A stretch of 64,000 bases of DNA, taken from contig NC_014960.1 in assembly GCF_000199675.1 (NCBI RefSeq), positions 3,038,001 through 3,102,000 on the forward strand, read 5' to 3'. Below the pieces are notes generated by a model. That model made no database searches. It was given only the letters and a program-made list of their open reading frames with translations, and had not been told where the DNA came from. The translations under genes and the position numbers were made by a program. This DNA comes from Anaerolinea thermophila UNI-1. GTDB lineage: Bacteria > Chloroflexota > Anaerolineae > Anaerolineales > Anaerolineaceae. Below, in pieces: positions 8,210-18,096 of this stretch. Within the stretch, counting starts at the first letter, position 1. The number at the start of each line of letters is the position of its first letter.

Positions 8210-8959
8210 TTAACCTTTTCCAAACAGGGCTTTGATGCGCTGTGCCACCACCTGACGGCGCAAATCCATGATGCGCCAGCCGGGCTGGACGTTGGACGGG
8301 CAAACCGCTGTACACTCATAGGCACTGTGACAGCGCCATACCCCCTCGGCGCAGTCCACCACGCCAAGCAAATCGGGGTTTTGGGCAACGCCCTGCAATT
8401 GCGCACCTGCCAGCGCCGCCGGACCCAGATACGTCGGGTCAGTACCTGCCACCGGACAGGCGCTCACGCACAAGCCGCACTCAATGCAGTCGGCAAGGCG
8501 GTAAAACTCGCCTTCGTCTTCGGGCTGAGGGACTTCGCGCGGCGGGCGGATGCCCCCGCCCTCCAGAGGCGCGGCGTCCAGCGGATGCACCGCCGGAGCC
8601 TGCACGGCATCCATGGCGCGGTACAGCCGGCTCATATCCACCGCCAGGTCACTGACCACGGGGAAATTGCGTAGAGGCTCAACACGCACCGTGCCGCCGT
8701 TGCGGGTGACCTCACGGATGGGGGTGATGCAGGTCAGGCGCTCCACCCCATTGACGCGCATCCCGCAGGCGCCGCAGGTGGAATGGTGACAGGCATGGGC
8801 AAACACCAGCGAGCGGTCGTGAAAAGCCCAGATACGTTCCACCGCATCCAGAACGTACTCATCGGGGCTTACTTCCAGTGTAAAAGTATCGTACCGCGCA
8901 GGCTGTTCATCCTTCTTGCGGTACACGGTAAAGGTTACAGTCCACTTTTCATCACTCAT
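8210..8959 (-). CDS. sdhB: Succinate dehydrogenase-type iron-sulfur subunit (SdhB-like)
   Basis: 249 residues, the usual SdhB size. N-terminal [2Fe-2S] domain: Cys57, Cys62, Cys65, Cys77 (CHHSTCGACGMRVNG...LTC). C-terminal domain: CIECGLCVSACP (Cys158/161/164/168) and CHSAYECTAVCP (Cys210/216/220) for the [4Fe-4S] and [3Fe-4S] centres. It passes electrons from a flavoprotein to the membrane quinone site. An extended Pro-rich linker (about 121-150) joins the domains. Its direct upstream neighbour, 16 bases away, is GlpA and not an SdhA flavoprotein, which suggests that GlpA is the electron donor. Alternatively it could work with an SdhA encoded elsewhere. Confidence 0.92.
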   Translation of the reverse strand: MSDEKWTVTFTVYRKKDEQPARYDTFTLEVSPDEYVLDAVERIWAFHDRSLVFAHACHHSTCGACGMRVNGVERLTCITPIREVTRNGGTVRVEPLRNFPVVSDLAVDMSRLYRAMDAVQAPAVHPLDAAPLEGGGIRPPREVPQPEDEGEFYRLADCIECGLCVSACPVAGTDPTYLGPAALAGAQLQGVAQNPDLLGVVDCAEGVWRCHSAYECTAVCPSNVQPGWRIMDLRRQVVAQRIKALFGKG

Positions 8960-8975
8960 TGTGCGCTCCGCGATT

Positions 8976-10136
8976 TTACTGGTAAAACTTGCGGTAGGAA
9001 AGCAGAGGGGTCTCTGCCGTGCGGCAGGGGACCTCGATGCCGAATTTGCGGCAAACCACGTCCACCGTCTTTTCCGCCATCAGGCGCAGGGTGGTGGCTT
9101 TGCCGCCGGTGATGGTCACCAGCCCTTCAATGCCGTCAGTTTCGGCGTGATCGTAGGCTTTGAAAGTGCGCGAGATGCTCCGACCGGGGGCGGTAGCGCC
9201 AATCAGCGGGCGGGTTGCCATGTAAGCGCCGCGCTCGCGGGTCTGCCGCAGGGCAGGGATGAGCGCCGCGCCGCGCTCCATCATCAGCGCCACGTGATCC
9301 TCGTACACGGGGACGTAATCGGGGTCTTCGATGGTAAACGAAGTCGTGCCGACCACCATCATGCGCCGCTGAGGCAGGACAATATCGCCATCGCCGGGTT
9401 CGTTAAGCAGGTTGATGGCGCGTTGAGTCAGGCGTTTATCGTAAGCCACCATCACCCCGGGGGTTGGCGTGATGGGCACCTGCACGCCCGCCATGGCAGT
9501 AATCTGCCCCACCCAGGCGCCAGTGGCGTTGATGACCACCTCGGCAGGCAGGTGAAAGCGCTGATCGGCGGCGCGGTTCCAGGCTTTGACGCCGCAAACG
9601 TTGCCGCGCCCGTCGCGGAGCAGGTCCACCACGTCGGTGTACAGGTAGAACTGCGCTCCCCCGGCTTTGGCTGAAGCGGCAAACGCCAGCGCCAGGCGCA
9701 GGGGGTCAAAGGTGGCATCGGGAACGGTAAAGGCTGTCAGCAGGCGGGGATTGAGGTTGGGTTCCAGGCGCAGGACTTCCTGCGGGGTCAACTCGCGGAT
9801 GGGAATCCCGCAGGCGGCGCATCCTTCGATAAATTTCTCGCGGTAGGCTAAATCCTCTTCCTGCACGGCAACGAACAGCCCGCCGTTTGGCTCAATGGCA
9901 TCGGGGACAATGCGCCGCAGGATGAGGTTTTCCTGAATGCACTCAATGGCTGATTCCTGGTCATTCACGGCGTAGCGCGCGCCCGAATGGAGCAATCCGT
10001 GCGTGCGCCCGGATGTGCCGTTGGCAATGGGACCGCGCTCCACCACGCTGACCCGAAAGCCGCGCTGGGTCAAATCCCAGGCGATGGCAACACCGGTAAA
10101 TCCCGCGCCGATGACAATGGCATGCGGTTTGGTCAT
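8976..10136 (-). CDS. glpA: Glycerol-3-phosphate dehydrogenase, GlpA-type FAD subunit lacking the BFD domain
   Basis: 386 residues. It oxidises sn-glycerol-3-phosphate to dihydroxyacetone phosphate with FAD. Rossmann motif VIGAGFTGVAIAWDL (8-22), then GTSGRTHGLLHSGARYAV (about 40-57), EPNGGLFVAV and ITGGKATTLRLMAE; line by line these match E. coli GlpA. E. coli GlpA is about 540 residues because of a C-terminal [2Fe-2S] BFD domain; here the protein ends after the catalytic domain. No GlpB or GlpC follows. Instead SdhB-like, SdhC-like and SdhD-like genes follow within 16, 17 and 10 bases. Together with glpK upstream this makes a complete glycerol-to-quinone route. Confidence 0.93.
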   Translation of the reverse strand: MTKPHAIVIGAGFTGVAIAWDLTQRGFRVSVVERGPIANGTSGRTHGLLHSGARYAVNDQESAIECIQENLILRRIVPDAIEPNGGLFVAVQEEDLAYREKFIEGCAACGIPIRELTPQEVLRLEPNLNPRLLTAFTVPDATFDPLRLALAFAASAKAGGAQFYLYTDVVDLLRDGRGNVCGVKAWNRAADQRFHLPAEVVINATGAWVGQITAMAGVQVPITPTPGVMVAYDKRLTQRAINLLNEPGDGDIVLPQRRMMVVGTTSFTIEDPDYVPVYEDHVALMMERGAALIPALRQTRERGAYMATRPLIGATAPGRSISRTFKAYDHAETDGIEGLVTITGGKATTLRLMAEKTVDVVCRKFGIEVPCRTAETPLLSYRKFYQ

Positions 10137-10204
10137 ACACGTTCTCCTGTGAGGGTGGTCTTACCGCCCAATTGTACTCTTTTTCACAAACTGCCGGGCA
10201 AAAA

Positions 10205-11692
<1,488 letters not shown>

Positions 11693-11837
11693 AGTCAAGC
11701 CTCCCGATATGAGATGCAAATGGTTGAAGGGTGAGTTCTGCATTCATTTTACAATCATTTGGCGGGGGGAATGGGAAGAAAAAATCATCTTTCGGCAGTT
11801 TAAAACGTCCTGATTTCTCGGCTCAGCCAATACCCAT

Positions 11838-11933
11838 CGCGCCTTTCGACAGGCTCAGGGCAAAAAAGCACCGGGAAGGCGCAAAGGACGCGAAGAAGAT
11901 GAGGGCGTGCCCCTCGACAGGCTCGGCGAATGC
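11838..11933. repeat. Dispersed composite repeat (copy 1)
   Basis: Contains TTTCGACAGGCTCAGGG (about 11844-11860), a GCGCAAAGGACGCGAAG block (about 11880-11896) and CCTCGACAGGCTCGGCG (about 11911-11927). The same two elements recur near 32.4, 44.4, 45.7 and 58.8 kb, always between genes. The 338-base stretch from the glpK start to dsrE holds this repeat and a terminator but no gene. Confidence 0.6.
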
Positions 11934-11962
11934 TTATGGAACATAGAAAGCGCAATGTCCCT

Positions 11963-12000
11963 TAAGAAAAAAAGCAACCTCCCCTCTGGGGAGGTTGCTT
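11963..12000 (-). terminator. Terminator of the sulfur operon
   Basis: Stem AAGCAACCTCCCC (11972-11984) pairs with GGGGAGGTTGCTT (11988-12000), loop of three bases; followed on the minus strand by CTTTTTTTC. It lies 30 bases beyond the dsrE stop. Confidence 0.88.
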
Positions 12001-12029
12001 TCCTTAAGAACAATGCACTGCAAATTCTT

Positions 12030-12530
12030 CTAAATGAAGATAATCTGCGCGCCTTCGGTCATGTCCATGAAATCACCGGCGGTGACGATATCTTCAACAC
12101 CGTCAATAAAGTCTTCCTTCTTCAAGCCCATCATGTCCACCGACATCTTACAAGCGTACAGTTTGGCGCCGCCATCCACCAGCATTTCCAGGTACTCACG
12201 CACCGGTGGTACACCCAGTGCTTTCATTTTGTCCTTCATCAGTTTGGTGGTTAAGGCGGTCATGCCGGGCAGAACCCCCACCAGATTGGGAATACCCAAG
12301 TTGCCGGGAATGCCCATCATGCTCATCTTCATGCTGGTATTGGCAACCGGTGCCAGTTCCAGATGATCCACGCGGTGTTTGTTGATGAGATCCAGACCCC
12401 AGAAGGTGAAGAAGATGGTCACGTCAATGCCGTTGCCCAGCGCCGCCCAGCCCATCACCAGGGCAGGGTAAGCCATGTCCAGGTCACCCTTGGAACAAAT
12501 GAAAGCAATCTTGCGAGTTTCTTCAGCCAT
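12030..12530 (-). CDS. DsrE/DsrF-like sulfur-carrier family protein (DsrE2 type)
   Basis: About 166 residues. The start at 12530 (MAEETRKIAF) is preferred over an ATG six bases earlier because GGAGG sits 7 bases before it. The protein matches the DsrE/DrsE2 family: KIAFICSKGDLDMAYPALVMG at the N-terminus, and a conserved Cys in GAKLYACKMSVDMMGL (about residue 125), the usual persulfide-carrying position. The central Met/Gly-rich segment (TSMKMSMMGIPGN to MKALGV) is typical of the DsrE2 subgroup, which is often predicted membrane-associated. It probably accepts or passes sulfane sulfur together with the TusE-like protein and the sulfide:quinone oxidoreductase encoded just upstream. Confidence 0.88.
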   Translation of the reverse strand: MAEETRKIAFICSKGDLDMAYPALVMGWAALGNGIDVTIFFTFWGLDLINKHRVDHLELAPVANTSMKMSMMGIPGNLGIPNLVGVLPGMTALTTKLMKDKMKALGVPPVREYLEMLVDGGAKLYACKMSVDMMGLKKEDFIDGVEDIVTAGDFMDMTEGAQIIFI

Positions 12531-12604
12531 GCTCATTCCTCCGAAAAATGAGAATTAGAAAAATGGGGATGGGGTCACCCCCGACACCCATCCCCCCGAA
12601 TCAA

Positions 12605-12922
12605 CTAGACGCAGCCTTCGGGTTTACCCAGCCCGGAAATGCGCGCGACCTTCTTGGCGGGACCCTTGGGGAAGAGGGCAAATAAATCCTTGGTAGAAAG
12701 CCCGGTGCCGGTGGTAATCTGGCGCAGGGTGGGGGCTTTGCCACTGCTCAACCCTGTCTGGCGGCAGAAATCAATCACCTTCCAGTGCTGTTCGGTGAGT
12801 TCGGCAATGCCTTCTTCTTTCGCCAGTTCCACGGCGATTTCTTTCGTCCATTCAGCCGGGTTGGTCATGAAGCCTTCATCGTTGACCTGAACGGTCTTGC
12901 CCGCAATTGTGCGTGTTGCCAT
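12605..12922 (-). CDS. tusE: TusE/DsrC-family sulfur relay protein, single C-terminal Cys
   Basis: 105 residues, full length for TusE/DsrC. Features: KTVQVNDEGFMTNPAEWTKEIA, then HWKVIDFCRQTG, and the C-terminal arm SGLGKPEGCV with the penultimate Cys that carries the sulfur. In true DsrC a second Cys lies 11 positions earlier; here that position is Ala (KKVARISG), so no intramolecular disulfide or trisulfide can form as in dissimilatory sulfite reduction. That points to a TusE-like or persulfide-carrier role. Located between dsrE (75 bases downstream) and the sulfide:quinone oxidoreductase gene (31 bases upstream). Confidence 0.9.
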   Translation of the reverse strand: MATRTIAGKTVQVNDEGFMTNPAEWTKEIAVELAKEEGIAELTEQHWKVIDFCRQTGLSSGKAPTLRQITTGTGLSTKDLFALFPKGPAKKVARISGLGKPEGCV

Positions 12923-12952
12923 ACGAAAATCCTCCTCAAATAAAGTTCCAAA

Positions 12953-14218
12953 TCATGCGGCGAAAGCGCCGCCGTTTTCCCAGTTCACTTTTTCCTTGCC
13001 CACCATGCTCATTTGAGCCGGCAGGAAGGGAATGGGCAGTCCTTTCATCAGGATATTCCAGTACATCCAGCGGAAGCCCAGTTTGCCCCAGTGATTGATG
13101 ACCGACTCTTTGAGCAGAGAGAAGGGTCCAATGAGCGGCAGGGGGTACTTGCCGGGCAGAGGTTCGGTAGTGTAGTTGAAGTCAATCAGCATGCCCTTGC
13201 CGTACCCGGTTTCGACAAAGCAGTTGGCATGACCGTCAAAGAGCGGTTCGAGTTCCTTGCCCTGAATGTAGCGCGGGAAGTTCTCCGCCAGCGTATCCAC
13301 CTCGTAGTGCGCGGTCGCCCCGGCTTTGGAAGCGGGGACGTTGGTGGCATCGCCCAGTACGAAGATGTTGTCGTAGCCTTCGGCAAGCAGGGTGTGCTTG
13401 TTGGTCGGCACGTAGTTGAGTTCATCGCCCAAGCCGGAACGCCCGATAACCTCAGCGCCCTTGTTAAGCGGAATGCTCACCAGCAGGTCAAACTCCACCT
13501 CGCGCTCGTCGTAAGAGACCAGTTTCTTCGCATCCGGGTTGACTTCCATGAGCATGAATTCCGGCTCTACCCGAATACGGCGTTTCTCAAGCATATCGCC
13601 CAGCATGCGAGAGGCAATGGGTTTGGTGAACGCGCCGGGAAGCGGGGTAGCGTAAATCAGTTCCACACGGTCACGCATGCCGCGCTGGGTAAAGTACCAG
13701 TCGGCGAGGAAGAGGAACTCCAGCGGAGCCACGGGGCATTTGATGGGATTTTCCACCACATTGACCACCAGACGCCCGCCCTTCCAGTTACGCAGAGCCC
13801 CGGCAAGCGCCACCGCCCCTTCCAGAGAGTAGAAGGTGTGGATGGACTTGCCCCACTCATGCTCCGCCAGACCGGGGGTTTCTTCGGGGTGAATATCCGT
13901 GCCGGTGGCGATGATCAGGTAATCATAGGAAAGGGTCTCGCCGTTGGCAAGTCGCACCTTGTTTTGCGAAGGCAGGATTTCTTCCACGGCGGTCTGAAGC
14001 AGTTTGCCGCCGCGCGGGATAAACGCCTTCTTGGGTTTCACGGCGTCTTTTTCCTGATATACCCCAAAGGGGATGAAGAGAAAGCCAGGCTGATAGTAAT
14101 GCACCGGATTGGGATCTACCAGCGTAATTTCCCATTCGCTGGTATTGAGAATGCGGCTCAATCGATTTGCCGCCATCGTCCCGGCAGTGCCGGCGCCCAG
14201 AATGACCAGTTTCTTCAT
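12953..14218 (-). CDS. sqr: Sulfide:quinone oxidoreductase-like flavoprotein
   Basis: 421 residues. FAD Rossmann motif LVILGAGTAGTMAANRL (4-20), second dinucleotide-binding region LIIATGTDI, and NIFVLGDATNVPASKAGATAH near the isoalloxazine. Cys161 (NPIKCPVAPLEF) and Cys333 (HANCFVETG) correspond to the two redox cysteines that bridge sulfur atoms in SQR; the third N-terminal Cys of classic type I enzymes is absent. The C-terminal amphipathic region (LGFRWMYWNILMKGLPIPFLP) is the expected monotopic membrane contact. It oxidises sulfide to sulfane sulfur and reduces quinone. Genes for sulfur carriers follow it, and an ArsR repressor precedes it by 26 bases. Confidence 0.88.
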   Translation of the reverse strand: MKKLVILGAGTAGTMAANRLSRILNTSEWEITLVDPNPVHYYQPGFLFIPFGVYQEKDAVKPKKAFIPRGGKLLQTAVEEILPSQNKVRLANGETLSYDYLIIATGTDIHPEETPGLAEHEWGKSIHTFYSLEGAVALAGALRNWKGGRLVVNVVENPIKCPVAPLEFLFLADWYFTQRGMRDRVELIYATPLPGAFTKPIASRMLGDMLEKRRIRVEPEFMLMEVNPDAKKLVSYDEREVEFDLLVSIPLNKGAEVIGRSGLGDELNYVPTNKHTLLAEGYDNIFVLGDATNVPASKAGATAHYEVDTLAENFPRYIQGKELEPLFDGHANCFVETGYGKGMLIDFNYTTEPLPGKYPLPLIGPFSLLKESVINHWGKLGFRWMYWNILMKGLPIPFLPAQMSMVGKEKVNWENGGAFAA

Positions 14219-14243
14219 AGATACGCTCCAGTTCTAAAAAATA

Positions 14244-14594
14244 TTATTCCTGTTCGGAAGGTTCCATCGTTTCGGCAAGTGCCGCCTGATTCTTCAACTT
14301 GCTGGTCAGCACCGCGCGCAGTAAATCCAGCGCCTGAATGACGCGCGGATCGGCGAGCATGTTGACCACCGATTGCCCATCGCGCTGGGAAATCACCAGC
14401 CCGCGGTCGCGCAGGACGTTCAAATGACGCGACGCCGCCGACTGGGTAATGCCCAGTTCTTCTGCCAGTGTGCTGACGTTGCTGGGCTTCTCATTCAAGG
14501 CATAGAGAATGAGGATGCGTGCCGGATCCGCCAGCGCCGAACAGATATCAGCGTGCAGGGCAGTAATTTCTTGCGAAAGGGATGAGGAAATCAT
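14244..14594 (-). CDS. ArsR-family winged-helix repressor
   Basis: 116 residues. Winged helix: ICSALADPARILILYALNE, then STLAEELGITQSAASRHLNVLRDRGLV (recognition helix) and the wing ISQRDGQSVVNML. Only one Cys (about residue 18) is present, so the two-Cys sulfide/persulfide switch of BigR/SqrR is not complete; the signal is unknown. First gene of the arsR-sqr-tusE-dsrE set. A 6+6 inverted repeat at 14610-14627, directly upstream, is a good autoregulatory operator. ATG 14594 has only a weak AAGG ribosome site. Confidence 0.9.
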   Translation of the reverse strand: MISSSLSQEITALHADICSALADPARILILYALNEKPSNVSTLAEELGITQSAASRHLNVLRDRGLVISQRDGQSVVNMLADPRVIQALDLLRAVLTSKLKNQAALAETMEPSEQE

Positions 14595-14609
14595 TTTAAC
14601 CTTATCATG

Positions 14610-14627
14610 TATGCAGATATATGCATA
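14610..14627. promoter_or_regulatory. Candidate ArsR operator
   Basis: TATGCA (14610-14615) and TGCATA (14622-14627) form an inverted repeat with a six-base spacer 16 bases upstream of the arsR start. A second ATGCAT palindrome follows at about 14636-14641. The layout fits ArsR-family autoregulation; binding is inferred. Confidence 0.55.
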
Positions 14628-14738
14628 AGTTCAATCATGCATAATCATAGTCCCAATGACACCAAAAGACAATAGTGACAAATGTCACAAGTTTAGTTGG
14701 ATTACACCTGTCTCCTCTTTAGCATATAATTCAGAAGC

Positions 14739-15248
14739 ATGGATTTGAACATCGAAATTCGCGAAGTCGGCACGAAGGATATTTCTCAACTGGAACGCCT
14801 TTTTCCGCAGGGCGGCGCGGAGAAACACGCTCGCCGTCTGGTGCGCCAGCAGAACGGCAGTGCCGTCTATCTCATTGCGTTTCTCGCTGAAATGCCCGTT
14901 GGACACCTGCTATTGAAATGGGACGGAGCCAGAGACGAAGCCGTGCGGGCAAACCGCCCGGTTCCCTGCCCGGATCTGGAAGACCTGTTCGTCCGTGAGG
15001 AATACCGCCAGCAGGGCATTGCCACACAATTGCTCCGCCACGCCGAAGACCTTGCCCGGCAGTGCGGATACGCCGAAATCGGACTGGCGGTAGGGCTGGA
15101 GAATCCTGACGCCCGCCGATTGTATGACCGCCTGGGCTACCGCGAAGCCGGCTTTGGCACCTACCGCGTCCACGGGATGTATGTGGACGAACAGGGCGCG
15201 CTGTGCACCTGGGAAGAGGAATGCGTGTATCTGGTCAAGAGGATTTGA
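14739..15248 (+). CDS. GNAT-family N-acetyltransferase
   Basis: 169 residues. GNAT motif A is seen in LEDLFVREEYRQQGIATQLLRHAEDLAR (Q/R-x-x-G-x-A, acetyl-CoA pyrophosphate site), with motif B in GLAVGLENPDARRLYDRLGYRE. The substrate cannot be named from sequence. The gene is divergent from the arsR operon and has TATAAT at 14725-14730, only 8 bases before the ATG, with no ribosome site; the transcript is probably leaderless. Confidence 0.9.
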   Translation: MDLNIEIREVGTKDISQLERLFPQGGAEKHARRLVRQQNGSAVYLIAFLAEMPVGHLLLKWDGARDEAVRANRPVPCPDLEDLFVREEYRQQGIATQLLRHAEDLARQCGYAEIGLAVGLENPDARRLYDRLGYREAGFGTYRVHGMYVDEQGALCTWEEECVYLVKRI

Positions 15249-15266
15249 GTTTTTAAGGCAACCGTA

Positions 15267-17132
15267 ATGAAAAAAATCACGAAATTTCTCTCCAGTCCTG
15301 AAAGCGTCTTTCTGCTTCTTGCTACACTGTTCGGAGTAGTATTTGCCGTGTTCATTCCTTACGGTGCGGGGTTTGACGAAGAACAGCACGTCATACGCAT
15401 TTACGACCTGGCGGCGGCGAAGTGGTTGCCCAATCAGCGCGACCCCGGCAATGATTCCTTTTTTACACCGGTGGATTTTGTGCGTTATGCCTATCAGCGC
15501 CGATTCTTCCAGACTCCTGCTCAAGACCTTCTCGAGGGATCGGCTTTCCATGAACCGCTGAATCGGAACAACCTTCTCGGAACGCTGACGCGCTCAATCT
15601 ATTCTCCCTTCAACTTCCTGCCGCAAGCCGCCACAGCCCGCTTCTTCTGGCGCAAGTACGATTATCCGGTTGTGCCTGTTGCCATCCTGTGCCGCATCGC
15701 CGGGCTGGCGATGTATATCGGGCTTTCATTCCTTGCCGTCCGCCTGCTTCCAGTGGGTAAATGGACTCTGGCAGTGCTGGCGCTGGCGCCTTCGGCGCTG
15801 TATCAGGCGGCAACGCTTAACGCCGACGGCTTCACCAACGGGGTGAGCTTCCTGTTCGCGGCAGTTGTCCTGCACCTGGCGCTGGATGAATGCCCGGTCT
15901 TCTCCCGCTGGAAGGTGGTACTGCTCATGGTCTCCATTCTTCTCGTTGGTACTGCCAAACCGGGCATGTTTGTGCTTTTCCCGCTTCTTTTCCTTCTGCC
16001 GGTCAGGCGGTTTCCCTCAAAGGGGTGGGCGCTGGCTACGGGAATCGCCGTAGTGGTTGCCATTGCCTTTGGCGTGCAGTACAACGCGCTGGCGGTACAA
16101 ACTTCACATTTTGCAGGTACTGACGAGGGTAGTCTCAGTCAGCAAATTGCGCTCATCCAGGCGCACCCCTGGGATTTTCTTTACACCCTGATATGGGGCA
16201 ACCTGCGCGCCATTGGGAATTACTTTATGGAATGGGCGGCGGTGTACGGTCACTGGGCGGGAGTAGTGCCTGCGCCGGTGTATGCGTTCTACGTTGCCGC
16301 GCTGATTTTTGCCCTCGGCGCAGAAACTCTGCCCGCCCGTCTTACTCCATACCAGCGCTGGGTGCTGGGGGGAACTTTTCTGATCTCTTCCGGCGCGTTT
16401 GCCCTGCTGTACACCATCAACAATTATGTGCCGGGCAGTCTGGCAGGATTTGGGCATCAGGGACGCTACTACATTCCCACCGCACCTCTGCTTTACCTCG
16501 CGTTAAGCGGCCTGTTCTCTTTCCACAATTTTGTTCAGAAGAAACTGCCTCTCTTTTTGACAGGGAGCATTACCCTCAGCCTTGCATTTTATTTACTGGG
16601 AATTTACGCCACCTATTACACCTATTGCGGAACATCCTGGTACACCTTCCAGGGTTGTACCCAGCCGGTGTACAAAAACATTGAATGGGCGCAAACTCCC
16701 GCACTGGAGTTTTCCTCTTCCACCCCCCTGCGGCAGGAATTTCCCAACCGTTGCGGAGAGTTGGAACAAATTCAGATCTATATCCACGCCAAAACCAGTG
16801 AACCTGACACAACACTGGTTTTCACCCTGAAAGACTCTGCCGACCACATTCTGGCGGAAGAGCGCGTCCCTGCAAATACCTTACCCGCAAAGCGTTTCTT
16901 CGTCTGGCGTATCCCTGAAGAAGTGCAGACAAAAACGGCTTCCGCACTGGAGATCCGTGCCACAGGCAAAGGAGTGGTAGAACTTGCCCTTAACGGCGGG
17001 GATTACTTCCGCGAAGCACATCTCATTGTCGGGAATCAGGAAATTGCCGATGACCTGGTTTTCCGGTACGTTTGCACACCATTCTGGAAACAAATTATTC
17101 AGGTCGTGATCCCAATCGAAGCAAATAACTGA
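15267..17132 (+). CDS. DUF2142-family polytopic membrane protein
   Basis: 621 residues with about 11-12 membrane helices. Near the N-terminus, after helix 1, is FIPYGAGFDEEQHVIRIY, the acidic 'DE..H' motif of DUF2142, which resembles the first loop of GT-C glycosyltransferases. Further family text: LAVLALAPSALYQAATLNADGFTNGVSFLF, and a large extracytoplasmic C-terminal domain after about residue 450. Probably a cell-envelope glycosyl or lipid-linked sugar transferase, but the function is not established. Its 3' end overlaps the convergent UPF0104 gene by 38 bases. Confidence 0.82.
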   Translation: MKKITKFLSSPESVFLLLATLFGVVFAVFIPYGAGFDEEQHVIRIYDLAAAKWLPNQRDPGNDSFFTPVDFVRYAYQRRFFQTPAQDLLEGSAFHEPLNRNNLLGTLTRSIYSPFNFLPQAATARFFWRKYDYPVVPVAILCRIAGLAMYIGLSFLAVRLLPVGKWTLAVLALAPSALYQAATLNADGFTNGVSFLFAAVVLHLALDECPVFSRWKVVLLMVSILLVGTAKPGMFVLFPLLFLLPVRRFPSKGWALATGIAVVVAIAFGVQYNALAVQTSHFAGTDEGSLSQQIALIQAHPWDFLYTLIWGNLRAIGNYFMEWAAVYGHWAGVVPAPVYAFYVAALIFALGAETLPARLTPYQRWVLGGTFLISSGAFALLYTINNYVPGSLAGFGHQGRYYIPTAPLLYLALSGLFSFHNFVQKKLPLFLTGSITLSLAFYLLGIYATYYTYCGTSWYTFQGCTQPVYKNIEWAQTPALEFSSSTPLRQEFPNRCGELEQIQIYIHAKTSEPDTTLVFTLKDSADHILAEERVPANTLPAKRFFVWRIPEEVQTKTASALEIRATGKGVVELALNGGDYFREAHLIVGNQEIADDLVFRYVCTPFWKQIIQVVIPIEANN

Positions 17133-18096
17133 GCCACGCCAGCGCACCGAAGAAAGCAATGTACGCCAGGGTGAGAATATGGGTGGAAAAGGCAGTGGTA
17201 ATCGCCGTTTGCCTGTCCACCTGTACCAGTAAAAGTGCGGCAGTCCAGCCGGCTTCCTGCGAGCCAAAACTGCCTACCGCATTGACCGGCAAGGCGCTGG
17301 CAACCGCGGCAAAGGTGACTGCCGTGGCTGTTTGGAAGAATGTGACCGGAACACTCATCCCGAGTAAGAGCAGATGAAACATGCCGTAATTGGCGATCCA
17401 TTCCAGAAGCGCCAGCCCCATCCATTGGGCAAACTGCAGAGGACGGTACGCCTGAAAATATCGGAAAAACTTCTCTACCCATTCGATGAGACGCAAGAGG
17501 AAATTTTCTTTCGGGAAAGATTTGGCTTTGACCTTCTCCAATACAGGCGGTGCCAGACGGGAGAGAGCCATCAACAAGCCCATGCCTGCGCCCAGCAACC
17601 CGATGAAAATCAACGCCTGCATCATCTGCACGCCGGATTGCGGCGAACGCAGGGCAAGCGCCACGGCAAGGTAAAGCACGCCAATTGCCAGCAAGTCCAT
17701 CAGGCGAATAACGATCAGCGCCGAAAGCCCCTGCGCCGCAGGCGCGTTCTTTTCCTGCTTGAGCAGATACACATAACTTAACTCGCCCAGTTTGAAGGGC
17801 AGAATTTGGGTTGCCAGCGAAGTCGCCAGCGAGAGGCGTAAGGTCTTCAGATAGGGCAAAGATAAATCGGCACTGATGCGGTTCAAACGCACCGCCCGCA
17901 GACAGGATTTGAGGAAGTACACCCCTGCGCCGGCAAGGAACAACTCCCAGCGCACACCGAGAATCTGATCGCGCAATTCCTTCAGGTCAATTTGACGGAG
18001 AAGGAAAATCAAAATCAGCACCCCCAGCAGAAAGAAACTGAGGTTTTTAGCATTCAGCACGCGATTGACACGCGGTGGCACCCAATTCCCGCTCAC
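17095..18096 (-). CDS. UPF0104/LPG-synthase-TM-like flippase family membrane protein
   Basis: About 333 residues from GTG 18096. This start overlaps the upstream glycosyltransferase stop as GTGA and has GGGAG upstream; an ATG at 18135 would overlap by 43 bases. Eight or so helices with family text RAVRLNRISADLSLPYLKTLRLSLATSLATQILPFKLGELSYVYLL, ALPVNAVGSFGSQEAGWTAALLL. The family (lysylphosphatidylglycerol synthetase TM region, UPF0104) includes lipid and polyprenyl-linked sugar flippases. Coupling to a DPM1-like glycosyltransferase suggests handling of polyprenyl-phosphate sugars. Confidence 0.85.
   Translation of the reverse strand: MSGNWVPPRVNRVLNAKNLSFFLLGVLILIFLLRQIDLKELRDQILGVRWELFLAGAGVYFLKSCLRAVRLNRISADLSLPYLKTLRLSLATSLATQILPFKLGELSYVYLLKQEKNAPAAQGLSALIVIRLMDLLAIGVLYLAVALALRSPQSGVQMMQALIFIGLLGAGMGLLMALSRLAPPVLEKVKAKSFPKENFLLRLIEWVEKFFRYFQAYRPLQFAQWMGLALLEWIANYGMFHLLLLGMSVPVTFFQTATAVTFAAVASALPVNAVGSFGSQEAGWTAALLLVQVDRQTAITTAFSTHILTLAYIAFFGALAWLSYLLRLGSRPE

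Noticed and set aside
8210..8959. GlpC identity for the iron-sulfur protein
   Set aside because: The N-terminal [2Fe-2S] domain and C-x5-C-x3-CP pattern are those of SdhB; GlpC has two [4Fe-4S] motifs and CCG domains.
13013..14341. 442-codon plus-strand frame opposite the sulfide:quinone oxidoreductase
   Set aside because: Antisense to a well-conserved flavoprotein; no family features.
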